Shown piece after piece: positions 50,804-60,217 of a DNA stretch of 64,000 bases. How positions within the stretch are numbered: position 1 is the first letter of the stretch; every line of letters begins with the position of its first letter. The stretch spans positions 1 to 64,000 of the forward strand of contig CAKOHR010000005.1 of the NCBI GenBank assembly GCA_934085825.1, written 5' to 3'. The DNA is from an uncultured Bacilli bacterium. Lineage in GTDB: Bacteria > Bacillota_I > Bacilli_A > RF39 > UBA660. Made by a program: the position numbers and the translations under genes. The notes under the pieces were generated by a model that had not been told where the DNA came from, searched no databases, and saw only the letters and a program-made list of their open reading frames with translations.

Positions 50804-52290
50804 AACAATATAAAATAGATTATGAAATTTTAACTTTAGAAAAATTACAAAAAAGAATAGAGGGAATTATATCTAACACCGAAAATAAATTTAAAGTAAC
50901 AAAACTAGAAAATATAGGATATACAACATGTGGATTTCCCATTGAACATTATTCCATAGGAAGAGGTCCGTTACATATAACTTATATGGGAGGGGCACAT
51001 GGCAATGAAATAATAAGTGTAGATTTTGTTACTCAACTAATGAAAAATTTAGCTCTTGGCAATGATTTTAGTAATTTTGACCCCGAGGTTTTTACAATAG
51101 ACTTTATACCGGTTCAAAATCCTGAAGGATTTGCAGTTACAACATACGCTTTAGATAGCATAATGAAAAATATGAATATTGAAGAAATTGAAAGATTTAG
51201 TAAACACTATTGGCAATTACTAAAAATAGACGATCAAAATGTGCTAAAAATAAACAGACTATTAAAATTAATCAGTGAAGAAAACAAATTACAGATAGAT
51301 CTTGATTCATTTTGGTTATATTTTCAAAATAAAGACATAACCAAAAAAGTAATATTAAATTATTTAACGGGAAAATATCCATTAGAAGTTAATAAATTGG
51401 CCCTATTAATTGAAAAAACTTTGAATTTCGATATACCTAAAGATCGAAAACATACAGATGTGTTTAATAAAGTAACTCCAGAGTGTATTCCTGAGATAAG
51501 TGCTGCTCATAGTAAATTGAAAGAAAAAATCATAAAAATGTATACCAATAATGTATTTCCATACGGCACATTAGCTAATTTTTACGCTAATTCAAATGGT
51601 GTTAATTTAAATGATAATAATCCTGAGTACTATCAATTTATAAAAAATAAAATTAAAGAATATGGCAAAGTTTTAGGAAACTTGCGAGATAATCATCTTA
51701 CTAAAAGTATTACAGGTCCGATAGGTATGCCAAACCACAACATGAATGAAAATTTTAAATACGAAGCTGAAAATATTGCTATATTAAATTATTTGCATGA
51801 ATTGGAACACAGTGGTGATAATATGGCTTTTTTTAATTGCCATGGAACTGGGGGACTATTATATATTTATCCGGTATTTGACAATGAAGTTGGTAATAAG
51901 ATAATGCCTAGAGATTTTTCCTTTTTTATTAACAACAGACTTGCAACAGAGTACGTAAAAACAATTGGGGAAGTATATAAACAAGAAACAAATATTTTTG
52001 ACCCCTATAAAACAATGGGACATCCCGAAAAAATAACAGGTGTAGGGGATTTACTTCGTCAAAAATACATTGCATCATTTATAGTTGAGTTATCAAAAAT
52101 GGGAGGCAATCCCATTGCCCCATATGGAGACAAAGAAGGTAACTACTATTTAACGATGATCAGTAATTTTAAAGCATTTAATAAAACTCTAGAAACTGTT
52201 TTAGAATTAAGGCATCTTTATGATATAGAATATGAAATGTCTTATGATGAATTTGGAAAGGTTCACTATAAAAAAAGTTTACGAAAGTAG
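50800..52290 (+). CDS. M14-family zinc carboxypeptidase-like protein
   Basis: The 496-residue protein shows M14 features: GGAHGNE (H67, E70) for zinc, FIPVQNPEGF, FNCHGTGG with the third ligand and a Glu in FIVELSKMGGN as catalytic residue. It resembles gamma-D-glutamyl-diamino acid peptidases of cell-wall recycling. There is no signal peptide, so a cytoplasmic role is likely. An insert of about 150 residues separates the first and third ligands. Coupled by a four-base overlap to the GNAT fusion gene. Confidence 0.8.
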   Translation: MKQYKIDYEILTLEKLQKRIEGIISNTENKFKVTKLENIGYTTCGFPIEHYSIGRGPLHITYMGGAHGNEIISVDFVTQLMKNLALGNDFSNFDPEVFTIDFIPVQNPEGFAVTTYALDSIMKNMNIEEIERFSKHYWQLLKIDDQNVLKINRLLKLISEENKLQIDLDSFWLYFQNKDITKKVILNYLTGKYPLEVNKLALLIEKTLNFDIPKDRKHTDVFNKVTPECIPEISAAHSKLKEKIIKMYTNNVFPYGTLANFYANSNGVNLNDNNPEYYQFIKNKIKEYGKVLGNLRDNHLTKSITGPIGMPNHNMNENFKYEAENIAILNYLHELEHSGDNMAFFNCHGTGGLLYIYPVFDNEVGNKIMPRDFSFFINNRLATEYVKTIGEVYKQETNIFDPYKTMGHPEKITGVGDLLRQKYIASFIVELSKMGGNPIAPYGDKEGNYYLTMISNFKAFNKTLETVLELRHLYDIEYEMSYDEFGKVHYKKSLRK

Positions 52291-52344
52291 TAAATAGACT
52301 TATTTAGTGGCCTAAAAAAAGAACTTTACAACTTTAAAATTATT

Positions 52345-52353
52345 TGCTATAAT
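52345..52353 (+). promoter_or_regulatory. extended -10 of the helical-protein operon
   Basis: TGC followed by TATAAT (52348-52353), 27 bases before ATG 52380, with AAAGGG between. Confidence 0.6.
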
Positions 52354-52379
52354 TTATTCATAATAAAGGGCGTGATTGA

Positions 52380-53642
52380 ATGAAGATATCAAATGAAGCG
52401 AAAGCAATCTTAGATAAACTATACAATCTTCGTGGTGAAGATAGTGTAATACTAAGCAAAATGAATAAAGAAAGAGAAGAAGCTATTGAAACTGGAGAAA
52501 GAACTAAAAACGAAAAAGAAGTTTTACTAGAAAAAATAGCAAAATTAACAAAAGAAGAAGAAACTCTTCAAGAAGAAGGAAATAAACTTACTTCTTTACT
52601 TAGCAACATTAATAGAGATGAATTTGCTAATGTTTTAGATCGTCTACAAATAGATTTTGATCCAGCTTCAATAAATGACAAAGTTAATAAAATGCTTCCA
52701 TCAACAATCGAAAAAGTTGTAGCGGAAAATAAATTAGCTAGTGAAGAACTTGAAAATGTTGAAGCAGAAATGAATAATGCAATAACCAAAGTTGAAGAAT
52801 TAGGTATTAGAAAAGATGAAGCGTTGGCTAATCAAGCAAAACTTAATGAATACTTTTCACTTGCTTTGGAAGGTAATATTAATATTACCAGAGATGCTAT
52901 CACAAGTTTGTTAGAAAAATTTGACTTTAATGAAGATGAACAAAGAGAAGCCGCTAAAATATTAATGTTCCCAGAAGATGCATTATATGAATATGATGGA
53001 ATTTATAAAAGTCGTGACAAAGCAAGTAGAAAAACAATAACAGATGTTTTAGTTGAAGCAAAAAAAGAATCAAGCGCTGAGGCTAATGAAGTAAAGGTTG
53101 AAGAAACAAATTCTTCAGAAATTGAAGCAAGTTTAGAATCTCCATCAGCACTAGAGGATATATTTGATAAGGTTATTAGTGAAAATAATATTCCTGAGGT
53201 AGAAATATCTCAAGAAGAAACTCCAGTTCTTAATGAACAAGAGGAAAGCTCTGTAATACGAAATGTAACCGATGCAAAAACAGAAAAAGAAAAATTAATT
53301 GATTTATTAACATCATTAGAAATAAATGCCAATATTTTAACTAATGAACAATTAGAAAAAATTCTAGCAAACTACGATGAAAATCAAATTAAATCAAATA
53401 TAAATGCATTAAAGGAATATAAAATAACACTTGACATTATAAATGAAAATCCTGAAATTCTTTATGACAAAGAATTAAAAGAAAAGTTAGAAAGATTACT
53501 AAATATTGGTAAAGAAGCACGCGATATTTGCCTAATGCCAAGTATCTTAGTTAAGTATGATTTAAAAGGTTTAAATAATACTATAAATGTATTACAAATA
53601 AGTGGTTTAGATCCTAAAAAGGTTCCGTTAATGGCTTATTAG
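52380..53642 (+). CDS. coiled-coil protein of unknown function
   Basis: 420 residues. Residues 1-170 are a long coiled coil (LLEKIAKLTKEEETLQEEGNKL), followed by a helical part, an acidic linker (~225-300) and a C-terminal helical segment (LTSLEINANILTNEQLEKILANY, INENPEILYDKELKEKLERLL, LQISGLDPKKVPLMAY) whose LxxxxI..NPxil rhythm recalls mTERF-like repeats. No membrane helix or signal. First of three coupled genes with similar C-terminal repeats. Function unknown. Confidence 0.6.
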   Translation: MKISNEAKAILDKLYNLRGEDSVILSKMNKEREEAIETGERTKNEKEVLLEKIAKLTKEEETLQEEGNKLTSLLSNINRDEFANVLDRLQIDFDPASINDKVNKMLPSTIEKVVAENKLASEELENVEAEMNNAITKVEELGIRKDEALANQAKLNEYFSLALEGNINITRDAITSLLEKFDFNEDEQREAAKILMFPEDALYEYDGIYKSRDKASRKTITDVLVEAKKESSAEANEVKVEETNSSEIEASLESPSALEDIFDKVISENNIPEVEISQEETPVLNEQEESSVIRNVTDAKTEKEKLIDLLTSLEINANILTNEQLEKILANYDENQIKSNINALKEYKITLDIINENPEILYDKELKEKLERLLNIGKEARDICLMPSILVKYDLKGLNNTINVLQISGLDPKKVPLMAY

Positions 53643-53655
53643 AAAGGAGTATATT

Positions 53656-54318
53656 ATGAAATCATTTGAAGAAGTAAAAAATATATACGAAGAAGAAAAA
53701 AAAGAGTTTGATGAAGGTAAAGAACGTCCAGAAAAGTTCTTAATATCACTAGAGCTAGCAAATGATGAAAATAAAGCGTTATTAAAAGAATATGGAATAA
53801 ATTTAAAACCAAGTGATTGGATAGTTTTAACTATAGAACCTGAAATTCTAAAAAAAGCCATATTAAGAGCAAAAGATTTAGGTTTTTTAGAAGCATATAT
53901 ACAAACACCATCATTTTTAAAACAAGATGTGGATAAAGTTATAAAAAGAATAGGTGAGCTTGAACACTTAGGCATTCCTTATAAAAGTGAAAAAGGAAAA
54001 TATCAATCATTCTTATTTAGCGAAAGGGGTTACAACTATATACTACAAAATAATGGTGTATCCCATGATATAACTCCCAGTATAATGGATATAGAATTAA
54101 AAGATTTAGCTGATAGAGTGATGGAAACTTTTGCGATTGAAGATAAAAAAGACGAAATCTATGCTAATTTAGCAAAAATAGAAAAAGAAGGTTTAGGATT
54201 AAAAGAAACTTTAGTAGAAACATTTAAATCCTATAGTGATAACCTTGAATATCTAAGCTCAAATATCGACACGATTATTGAAGCTAACAAAGAAGAAGTA
54301 AAAGGGAGAGTAGCATGA
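53656..54318 (+). CDS. helical protein of unknown function
   Basis: 220 residues, soluble. It contains KEYGINLKPSDWIVLTIEPEILKKAI and GFLEAYIQTPSFLKQDVDKVIKRIGELEHLGIP, again the helix-turn rhythm of mTERF-like repeats. AAAGGAG precedes ATG 53656. It overlaps the next gene by four bases. Same operon as its neighbours; no known family. Confidence 0.6.
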   Translation: MKSFEEVKNIYEEEKKEFDEGKERPEKFLISLELANDENKALLKEYGINLKPSDWIVLTIEPEILKKAILRAKDLGFLEAYIQTPSFLKQDVDKVIKRIGELEHLGIPYKSEKGKYQSFLFSERGYNYILQNNGVSHDITPSIMDIELKDLADRVMETFAIEDKKDEIYANLAKIEKEGLGLKETLVETFKSYSDNLEYLSSNIDTIIEANKEEVKGRVA

Positions 54319-54602
54319 GTTTTTTAAAAGAATATGGGTTTTTAGATAATGATATTAGTGAATTTGAAAATAACACTCCAGATAAAATAAAAGAAGTTAT
54401 TTCCAAACATGAAAGTTTAGTAAAAATAAATTTAGAATATTTAAAAAATCTAGGTATAGAAACATATAAAGAAATATTTATAAATTATCCAGATATGTTT
54501 TTAATGGATGCTAGCAATTTTGAAGAAAGTTTTGCTAAATATGATAGAGAAGAATTAGTTACTAAATTAAATGCAAATTTTAAAATGGTAAAATACTTAT
54601 AA
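54315..54602 (+). CDS. small helical repeat protein
   Basis: 95 residues: LKEYGFLDNDISEFENNTPDKIKEVI and LKNLGIETYKEIFINYPDMFLMDASNFEESFAKYDREELVTKLNANF. The second unit is very close to one mTERF-like repeat (LGI...NYPDMFL...F), which suggests all three products of this operon share a repeat fold and could bind one another or nucleic acid. Confidence 0.6.
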   Translation: MSFLKEYGFLDNDISEFENNTPDKIKEVISKHESLVKINLEYLKNLGIETYKEIFINYPDMFLMDASNFEESFAKYDREELVTKLNANFKMVKYL

Positions 54603-54606
54603 AAAA

Positions 54607-54631
54607 AATCGCTTTATGCGATTATTTTTTT
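54607..54631. terminator. bidirectional terminator
   Basis: AATCGC and GCGATT with a five-base loop; A-run on the left and T-run on the right serve both convergent genes. Confidence 0.75.
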
Positions 54632-55431
54632 TGAATTCTATAAAGATTGATTTCTGGTTTATTAAAAAGTCTAAATTCTACTTTTGGGGCTCCAATTCCT
54701 CCTGAAATAAATAGTTTTGTATTATTTTCTTCAAAAATTCCACTTGTATACTTTTTAGAACCATTAGGTTTAATCAACCCGCCGTAAAAGGGCATAGTTA
54801 TTTGTCCATTTAAGGAATGCCCTGCAAGAATAATGTCAACATTTTCATTTTTTAATACTTCAAAATTATCTGGATAATGGGTAATAACTAAATTAAGCGT
54901 AGTTTCTAAATTATCTTCTAGAGTGAGAGCTTTACTTACATTATCCAAATTTGTAATACCTGTAATCTTAATTGGCTTAACATCTTTATAAAAAATATAA
55001 CTTGATTCATTATTTAAAATTTTAAAGTCTGCTTCATTCATGATAGTTTCAAAAGAATTAATATCATCATTATCCCCAATAACTGCATACTTGTATAAAG
55101 TACAAGTCATTTTTTTTAATAATTTTTGTAAATTTTTAATATCTTCATTACTTAAATTATTTTCTTTATATAATAAATCTCCAGTAAAAACAATAATATC
55201 AGGAGCTAATTCATTAACCTTATTTGAAATTTTTTGGATTCTATCAATATCTTTACTATCCTTTATCAAAAAATCACTTATTTGCAGTATTTTAAAACCA
55301 TTAAATGAATCAGTTAAGTCCTGAATTTCAATGTTTTTTGAGTTAATTTTATAGCCTTTTGGATTAATTAAAAATCCATCTATAATAATAATTGTTACTA
55401 TTATGAATATCATTAAAAAAACTTTTTTCAT
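54622..55431 (-). CDS. calcineurin-like phosphoesterase relative with missing metal ligands
   Basis: The 269-residue protein follows YkuE/YaeI-type metallophosphoesterases: N-terminal membrane anchor, ILQISDFLIKD (family SDLH), IVFTGDLL (GD kept), AVIGDNDD (family GNHD), LVITHYPDNF (His kept) and ILAGHSLNGQ (family GHTHGGQ). The first-motif His, the NH of GNHD and the second His of GHxH are replaced, so metal binding should be weak or absent. It may be a non-catalytic binding protein facing outside. The ATG is at 55431. Confidence 0.75.
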   Translation of the reverse strand: MKKVFLMIFIIVTIIIIDGFLINPKGYKINSKNIEIQDLTDSFNGFKILQISDFLIKDSKDIDRIQKISNKVNELAPDIIVFTGDLLYKENNLSNEDIKNLQKLLKKMTCTLYKYAVIGDNDDINSFETIMNEADFKILNNESSYIFYKDVKPIKITGITNLDNVSKALTLEDNLETTLNLVITHYPDNFEVLKNENVDIILAGHSLNGQITMPFYGGLIKPNGSKKYTSGIFEENNTKLFISGGIGAPKVEFRLFNKPEINLYRIQKK

Positions 55432-55543
55432 TATCTACCCCGATTTCTATATTTTAAATATAACATATTTAAAAATTATTATCAATTTAGAATTGAAAAA
55501 AAACAAATAATATGGTAAACTATAGCATAGGTAGGTGGACTAA

Positions 55544-56308
55544 ATGAATAAATTGAAAAAAAAGGCTTTTATTGCTTTTTCTTCAATGTTTATGCTAGCA
55601 AATGTAAATGCTGCAACGTGTGGATACGAAGAGAAAGCCAAGCTAAATAATGAAATAGCTAATGTAAAATCAAATTATGAAATTAAGGAAAGAACAATGA
55701 GCAAAGATGAATACAGTATTTCGGATGCTCTACTTGGGACTGAGTACGAAGATTCATACGAGTCAACAACAGAATACATTCAAGTAAATATATTAAATCT
55801 TACTGAAAATATGTATGTTGAAATATCGAATGATTACAATGATGAAGTTGCAGTTTATCAATATAGTGATACGCAAAATGGTAATATCTCATTTAATTGG
55901 CAAGAAATAGACGAATTAGTAACTTATACAATTAAAGTTTATGCCTCAGATAAAACTGGTTGTGAAGGAAGCGTTTTAAAAACTTTATATCAAGCCTTAC
56001 CAAGATATAATGACTATTCAACATACGATATTTGTAAAAATATTCCTGACTACTACTTATGTCAAAGATATGTAACATATGAAGACGTTGGGTTTGATGT
56101 TTTTACAGAAAGAGTATTTAATGAAGTAGAAAAGAAGCTACAAAAAGAAGAACAACAAACAAAAGAAAATGAAAAATGGTACAAAAAAGTTCAAAACTTT
56201 GTTAAAGAACATAAAGTTCCATTCATCATCGGGGGAGTCGTATTGGTTGTCGCAGCTGGTGGAACCACATTTGTAATAATAAAAAAACGTAGGAGAAGTA
56301 TAATATGA
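55544..56308 (+). CDS. secreted/anchored protein, first gene of the Tad-like locus
   Basis: 254 residues. Signal peptide (KKKAFIAFSSMFMLANVNA), an extracellular domain with five Cys (ATCGYEEKAKL, DKTGCEG, YDICKNIP, YYLCQRY), a coiled coil, and a C-terminal membrane helix (VPFIIGGVVLVVAAGGTTFVII) with an RRRR tail. ATG 55544 follows GTAGGTGG. Overlaps the next gene by four bases. Likely a membrane-bound partner or assembly factor for the large secreted protein. No known family. Confidence 0.65.
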   Translation: MNKLKKKAFIAFSSMFMLANVNAATCGYEEKAKLNNEIANVKSNYEIKERTMSKDEYSISDALLGTEYEDSYESTTEYIQVNILNLTENMYVEISNDYNDEVAVYQYSDTQNGNISFNWQEIDELVTYTIKVYASDKTGCEGSVLKTLYQALPRYNDYSTYDICKNIPDYYLCQRYVTYEDVGFDVFTERVFNEVEKKLQKEEQQTKENEKWYKKVQNFVKEHKVPFIIGGVVLVVAAGGTTFVIIKKRRRSII

Positions 56309-59300
56309 AAAAGAATATAGGAAAAATATTAATAATTATGACATTAATGTTTAGTTTAGGAAACACTAATGTCAAAGCTAAAGCAATAGAAAAAAATGAA
56401 CAATTTTCTAAAGAAATTGACAAACGATATACTGTAAATGGTATGACAATTGGATCAAAGAGTTTCAATCTTCTAGAATATACATTTACAGATCCAACTG
56501 GAGAAAACTTTACAGGTTACTGTATGGACCCACATAAAGACTCAGCTAATGGATACAAAACTGATCGTATATTAGGGGATCCAACAAAATCTTTACAAGT
56601 TAGAGCTTTTGACCTTGGTATAATTGAAATAATGAAAAACGGTTATAACCAATATAACAAGAGTTATACATTCCAATTAAATGGTGCAAGCAAAACTGTA
56701 AGTGGAGATTCATTATATGCAGCAACTAGTATTGCCATTCGTACATATTCACTTGGTGTATTTGGTTATGGTGGAGACATCGACTACGGAAGAAGTGATT
56801 TAAGACAATACTTCATTAACGAAGCATCAGTTCATATCACCAGAGGTATTCAATGGGGATACTATGCAAGTTCTAAAGTAAATAATATAACAAAAACAAA
56901 TTGTAGTGGTACTGAAGCAGAATTTAAAAAATGTTATGCAGATTCATTTATAAGAAATAAATTAAAAAATACATGGTATAACAGTTCTGTAGACTTCGGT
57001 TATAAAAAATCAACTGAATCATATGATGTAATTTATGCAGCGCAATCACTATTCTATAAAGGAATTGATAAAGCCAATGAAGTTATGACTGGAAATGTTT
57101 CTAGTGCAACTATAAACACAAGTGTAAATGCATCACCAGCTGATAAAGAAATAAATGGAGATACAATTAATGAATATTACTATAGTGAATTGAGTTTTGA
57201 AAAGTTTAGTGCAACAAGTGGTACAATTAATAACGTTTCATTGACATGTCAAGATTGTGCTAAAAATGGTATAACTTTAGGAAGCCTTGAAGTATATCAT
57301 GATGGATTTGGATGGGAAACATTAAGTTCCAACACTAATATTTTAACTTACTTTACTGCTGAAAATGGTTTAATAAGTGGCAAATTACAACTAAGATTTA
57401 AAGTAACTAGAATTAAAGACAATGAAAATTGTAATTCAACTAGCTATAAAATAAATTATAATTATTCAGATCCAAGCTTAACATATACTGGTGCACTTTT
57501 AAAAACCAACAGTACTAGTAAACAAAGATTCTTTATCCTTCAAAAAGTAGGAGGTCAAGGAACAGGATCATTATCTGGTACAATAAAATGTGGCGTTAGT
57601 TGTGATACAGAATTACAATTACCTGTATGTAGTACTAATGAAGAAGATGCTGTTGCTAAAATAGATGGTCCTTCAAAAATTAAATCTTGCGTAATAGATA
57701 ATCAAGATGATGCTGGTAACTCATATCAATTCACATCTGAAGCTGGCGGAGTAGACAATGCATATTGTAAAGTTTACTGTAAAGAAGATTATGCAGAAAT
57801 TAAGTTGAATCCGATAGTACAAAATGTAAAATGTGGTGGATACTTTAAATTAACGAGCAAAATAAATGGTACAAAAACATGTTACACAGGTGGAAATACC
57901 ACAGATAAGAGTATTAACAAAGATCAATTTGTCAAAGATATAATTCAAGCTCAACAACAAATGATAGACAAATACAATGAATATTATAGATGGAAACAAT
58001 CATTAAATTTCATTGAAGTTGAATCAAATAAATATAATAGCAAATCAGAAGGCGAATCTTGTTCAACTGATAAAGATGGTAATGAACATTGTCATAGAAC
58101 TTGCGACTCATATGCAGATTGTGATGGATACAATGTTGATATGACAGAAAGTTCAGGTGTTCGTGGATATACAATTAGTTGTAACAATACCACTGGTGTA
58201 TGTACATATGCTCAAGATAAAGTCTTAACAAATAGTTATGGCGAAGACGGTGGTAGAAGCGGAGCTTGCTACAACGGCAAATGTAGAGCTGGAAAAGAAT
58301 CTACTTTAAAAAGTAATATTCAATCTAAAATTAATAGTGCTAAAAAAGAATTAGATACAGCAATTAAAGCTTATGAAAAAATAATAAACGATTATAACTC
58401 ATGTACAACAGCATGGACAAATGAGTTTGCTTTTGCTCAAAAAGTTAAATATTATTATGATGAAAATCGTGGTAAAAACAATGAAAATTATGCGCCATAT
58501 TATGATTTATTAGATGATAAAGAAGATTTAAAATACTTAGAAAAATATGGTAATGAAAAAGTAGAAACTAAAATAAGTGTATGTACTGGTGCTACAGATG
58601 AAGCATATAATTGCTTAAATAATGCTGAAAAAACATTTGACTTATCAATTGACAAAAACAAATTATCAACTTACAGTTATAACACATCTTATGGTGATGT
58701 ATTTGAACATCTAAACTATATTAAATGTAGTGATAAATCATGTGCAGTAGATACAAAATCATATGTATCTAAAGCAACATTCGTTAAAAAAGAAGTAACA
58801 AAAGAACAAAATTACATAACACCAACAGCCTTCTATCAAATAGCAGCGAATGGTAAAGTAATAGCTTATGATGATTACAAATTTGATAAAATTCAACTAG
58901 AACCATTAGAAAATAAACTTCCAATATCAACAAGTTCAGTTGGAGGTGGAGTATTCAAATTGTTAGTTGAAAATCTTGGTGAATTCTATGGTGAAAAGAA
59001 TGTTTATGGTAGATTAATAGATTTCAATCAAAAAAATGAAACAAAGAGTGTAGCTTATACAAAAGGTGTAGATACATTTAACGGTGAATATACATGCTAT
59101 TATAAAAATACATGTAGACCAAAAGATTGTCCAAACTGTGACTTTGTTTGTGAAGGAGATGGCTGTGAATGGAAAGATTGTCCAACTTGCAACTTCACAT
59201 GTGAAAACTGTATTTTTAATCTAGGTGAATTAAATGTTAATGTTAAGACAATTACAACAACAAATGTAAATGCTGCTAACAGAACACATGGTTATAACTG

Positions 59301-59757
59301 GATAACAACAAGCAGTATGGAATCTCTAAACTTGTTAACAAAGAAAGCAGCAACTACTATTTCAGAAATAGAAAGTGCAAACGAAATGATTTATGACGAT
59401 AAAACAACTGATGGATCAACACTTGCATTTAGTATTAAATTAACGCCAGACGTAATAAGTAAAATAACTAAATACAATAGTGATAATGAAGCTTCCGGAG
59501 GATATTTAAATAATTCATTAACATGTTATGACGCAACAATAGATGATAAAACTTATAAAAACATTTATTGTTATAGTGAACTAATTGATAAACTAGTTGA
59601 AGAAAATGGTGATAATGTTACAGTACTTCCAAGCAGAGTAAATGATGAAGCTAGACGTCTTAATGATACAGAAAGTAGTGGTTACTGGACACTATGGACA
59701 AATTATAAAATAGATAAAACAAGTGAATCCGTTATAGGCGGACCATCTTGGAAATAA
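56305..59757 (+). CDS. giant Cys-rich secreted protein of the Tad-like locus
   Basis: 1150 residues with a signal peptide and more than 40 cysteines. The N-terminal FTDPTGENFTGYCMDPHK and GDSLYAATSIAIRTYSLG resemble thioester adhesin domains, but the Gln expected near AIxxW is not seen, so a thioester is doubtful. Later parts contain CxxC clusters (LTCQDCAKNG, DCPNCDFVCEG, DCPTCNFTCENC) and beta-rich domains. No membrane or sortase anchor is present at the C-terminus (VIGGPSWK). By position it is the structural or tip component exported by this system. Codon use matches its neighbours. Confidence 0.65.
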   Translation: MKKNIGKILIIMTLMFSLGNTNVKAKAIEKNEQFSKEIDKRYTVNGMTIGSKSFNLLEYTFTDPTGENFTGYCMDPHKDSANGYKTDRILGDPTKSLQVRAFDLGIIEIMKNGYNQYNKSYTFQLNGASKTVSGDSLYAATSIAIRTYSLGVFGYGGDIDYGRSDLRQYFINEASVHITRGIQWGYYASSKVNNITKTNCSGTEAEFKKCYADSFIRNKLKNTWYNSSVDFGYKKSTESYDVIYAAQSLFYKGIDKANEVMTGNVSSATINTSVNASPADKEINGDTINEYYYSELSFEKFSATSGTINNVSLTCQDCAKNGITLGSLEVYHDGFGWETLSSNTNILTYFTAENGLISGKLQLRFKVTRIKDNENCNSTSYKINYNYSDPSLTYTGALLKTNSTSKQRFFILQKVGGQGTGSLSGTIKCGVSCDTELQLPVCSTNEEDAVAKIDGPSKIKSCVIDNQDDAGNSYQFTSEAGGVDNAYCKVYCKEDYAEIKLNPIVQNVKCGGYFKLTSKINGTKTCYTGGNTTDKSINKDQFVKDIIQAQQQMIDKYNEYYRWKQSLNFIEVESNKYNSKSEGESCSTDKDGNEHCHRTCDSYADCDGYNVDMTESSGVRGYTISCNNTTGVCTYAQDKVLTNSYGEDGGRSGACYNGKCRAGKESTLKSNIQSKINSAKKELDTAIKAYEKIINDYNSCTTAWTNEFAFAQKVKYYYDENRGKNNENYAPYYDLLDDKEDLKYLEKYGNEKVETKISVCTGATDEAYNCLNNAEKTFDLSIDKNKLSTYSYNTSYGDVFEHLNYIKCSDKSCAVDTKSYVSKATFVKKEVTKEQNYITPTAFYQIAANGKVIAYDDYKFDKIQLEPLENKLPISTSSVGGGVFKLLVENLGEFYGEKNVYGRLIDFNQKNETKSVAYTKGVDTFNGEYTCYYKNTCRPKDCPNCDFVCEGDGCEWKDCPTCNFTCENCIFNLGELNVNVKTITTTNVNAANRTHGYNWITTSSMESLNLLTKKAATTISEIESANEMIYDDKTTDGSTLAFSIKLTPDVISKITKYNSDNEASGGYLNNSLTCYDATIDDKTYKNIYCYSELIDKLVEENGDNVTVLPSRVNDEARRLNDTESSGYWTLWTNYKIDKTSESVIGGPSWK

Positions 59758-59768
59758 GGGGTGACTAA

Positions 59769-60197
59769 ATGAAGAATGCATTCTGGGCATATTGGTTGAT
59801 ACTATTAGGAATAGTAATCGTAGTAATAATGCTACTTGTTCAAAATCTTACAACAAGTAGCACTCAAGATTACTATCTAATTAAAGAAATAACTGAAGCA
59901 TCAATGGTTGATGCAGTAGATTATTCTTATTATCGAACCTATGGTGAAATTAAAATAAATAAAGAAAAATTTTATGAAAGTTTTATACGTCGTTTTTCAG
60001 AAAATGCCGCATTAAATACAACATACACAGTTAGTTTTTATGGAGTTTATGAAGCTCCACCTAAAGCTAGTGTAGAAATTAAAAGTAAATCTAATACTTT
60101 CACTGTTGTTGGTGATTCCACTACATTCGATATGGTAGAAAGAATAGACTCAATACTTGAAGGTAATACACTTGAAAGTAATACAACCAATGAATAA
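59769..60197 (+). CDS. bitopic membrane protein, pseudopilin/TadE-like
   Basis: 142 residues: N-terminal hydrophobic helix (AYWLILLGIVIVVIMLLVQNL) and an alpha/beta extracytoplasmic part (KEITEASMVDAVDYSYYRTYG, TYTVSFYGVYEA). The layout suits a TadE-like minor pilin; it lacks a clear prepilin cleavage Gly-Phe motif. GGGGTG precedes ATG 59769. Same operon. Confidence 0.55.
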   Translation: MKNAFWAYWLILLGIVIVVIMLLVQNLTTSSTQDYYLIKEITEASMVDAVDYSYYRTYGEIKINKEKFYESFIRRFSENAALNTTYTVSFYGVYEAPPKASVEIKSKSNTFTVVGDSTTFDMVERIDSILEGNTLESNTTNE

Positions 60198-60217
60198 AAA
60201 TATAAGGAGGAATAAAA

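Noticed and set aside
56305..59757. A self-reactive thioester adhesin
   Set aside because: Although GYCMDP resembles the thioester Cys segment, the partner Gln motif is not visible.
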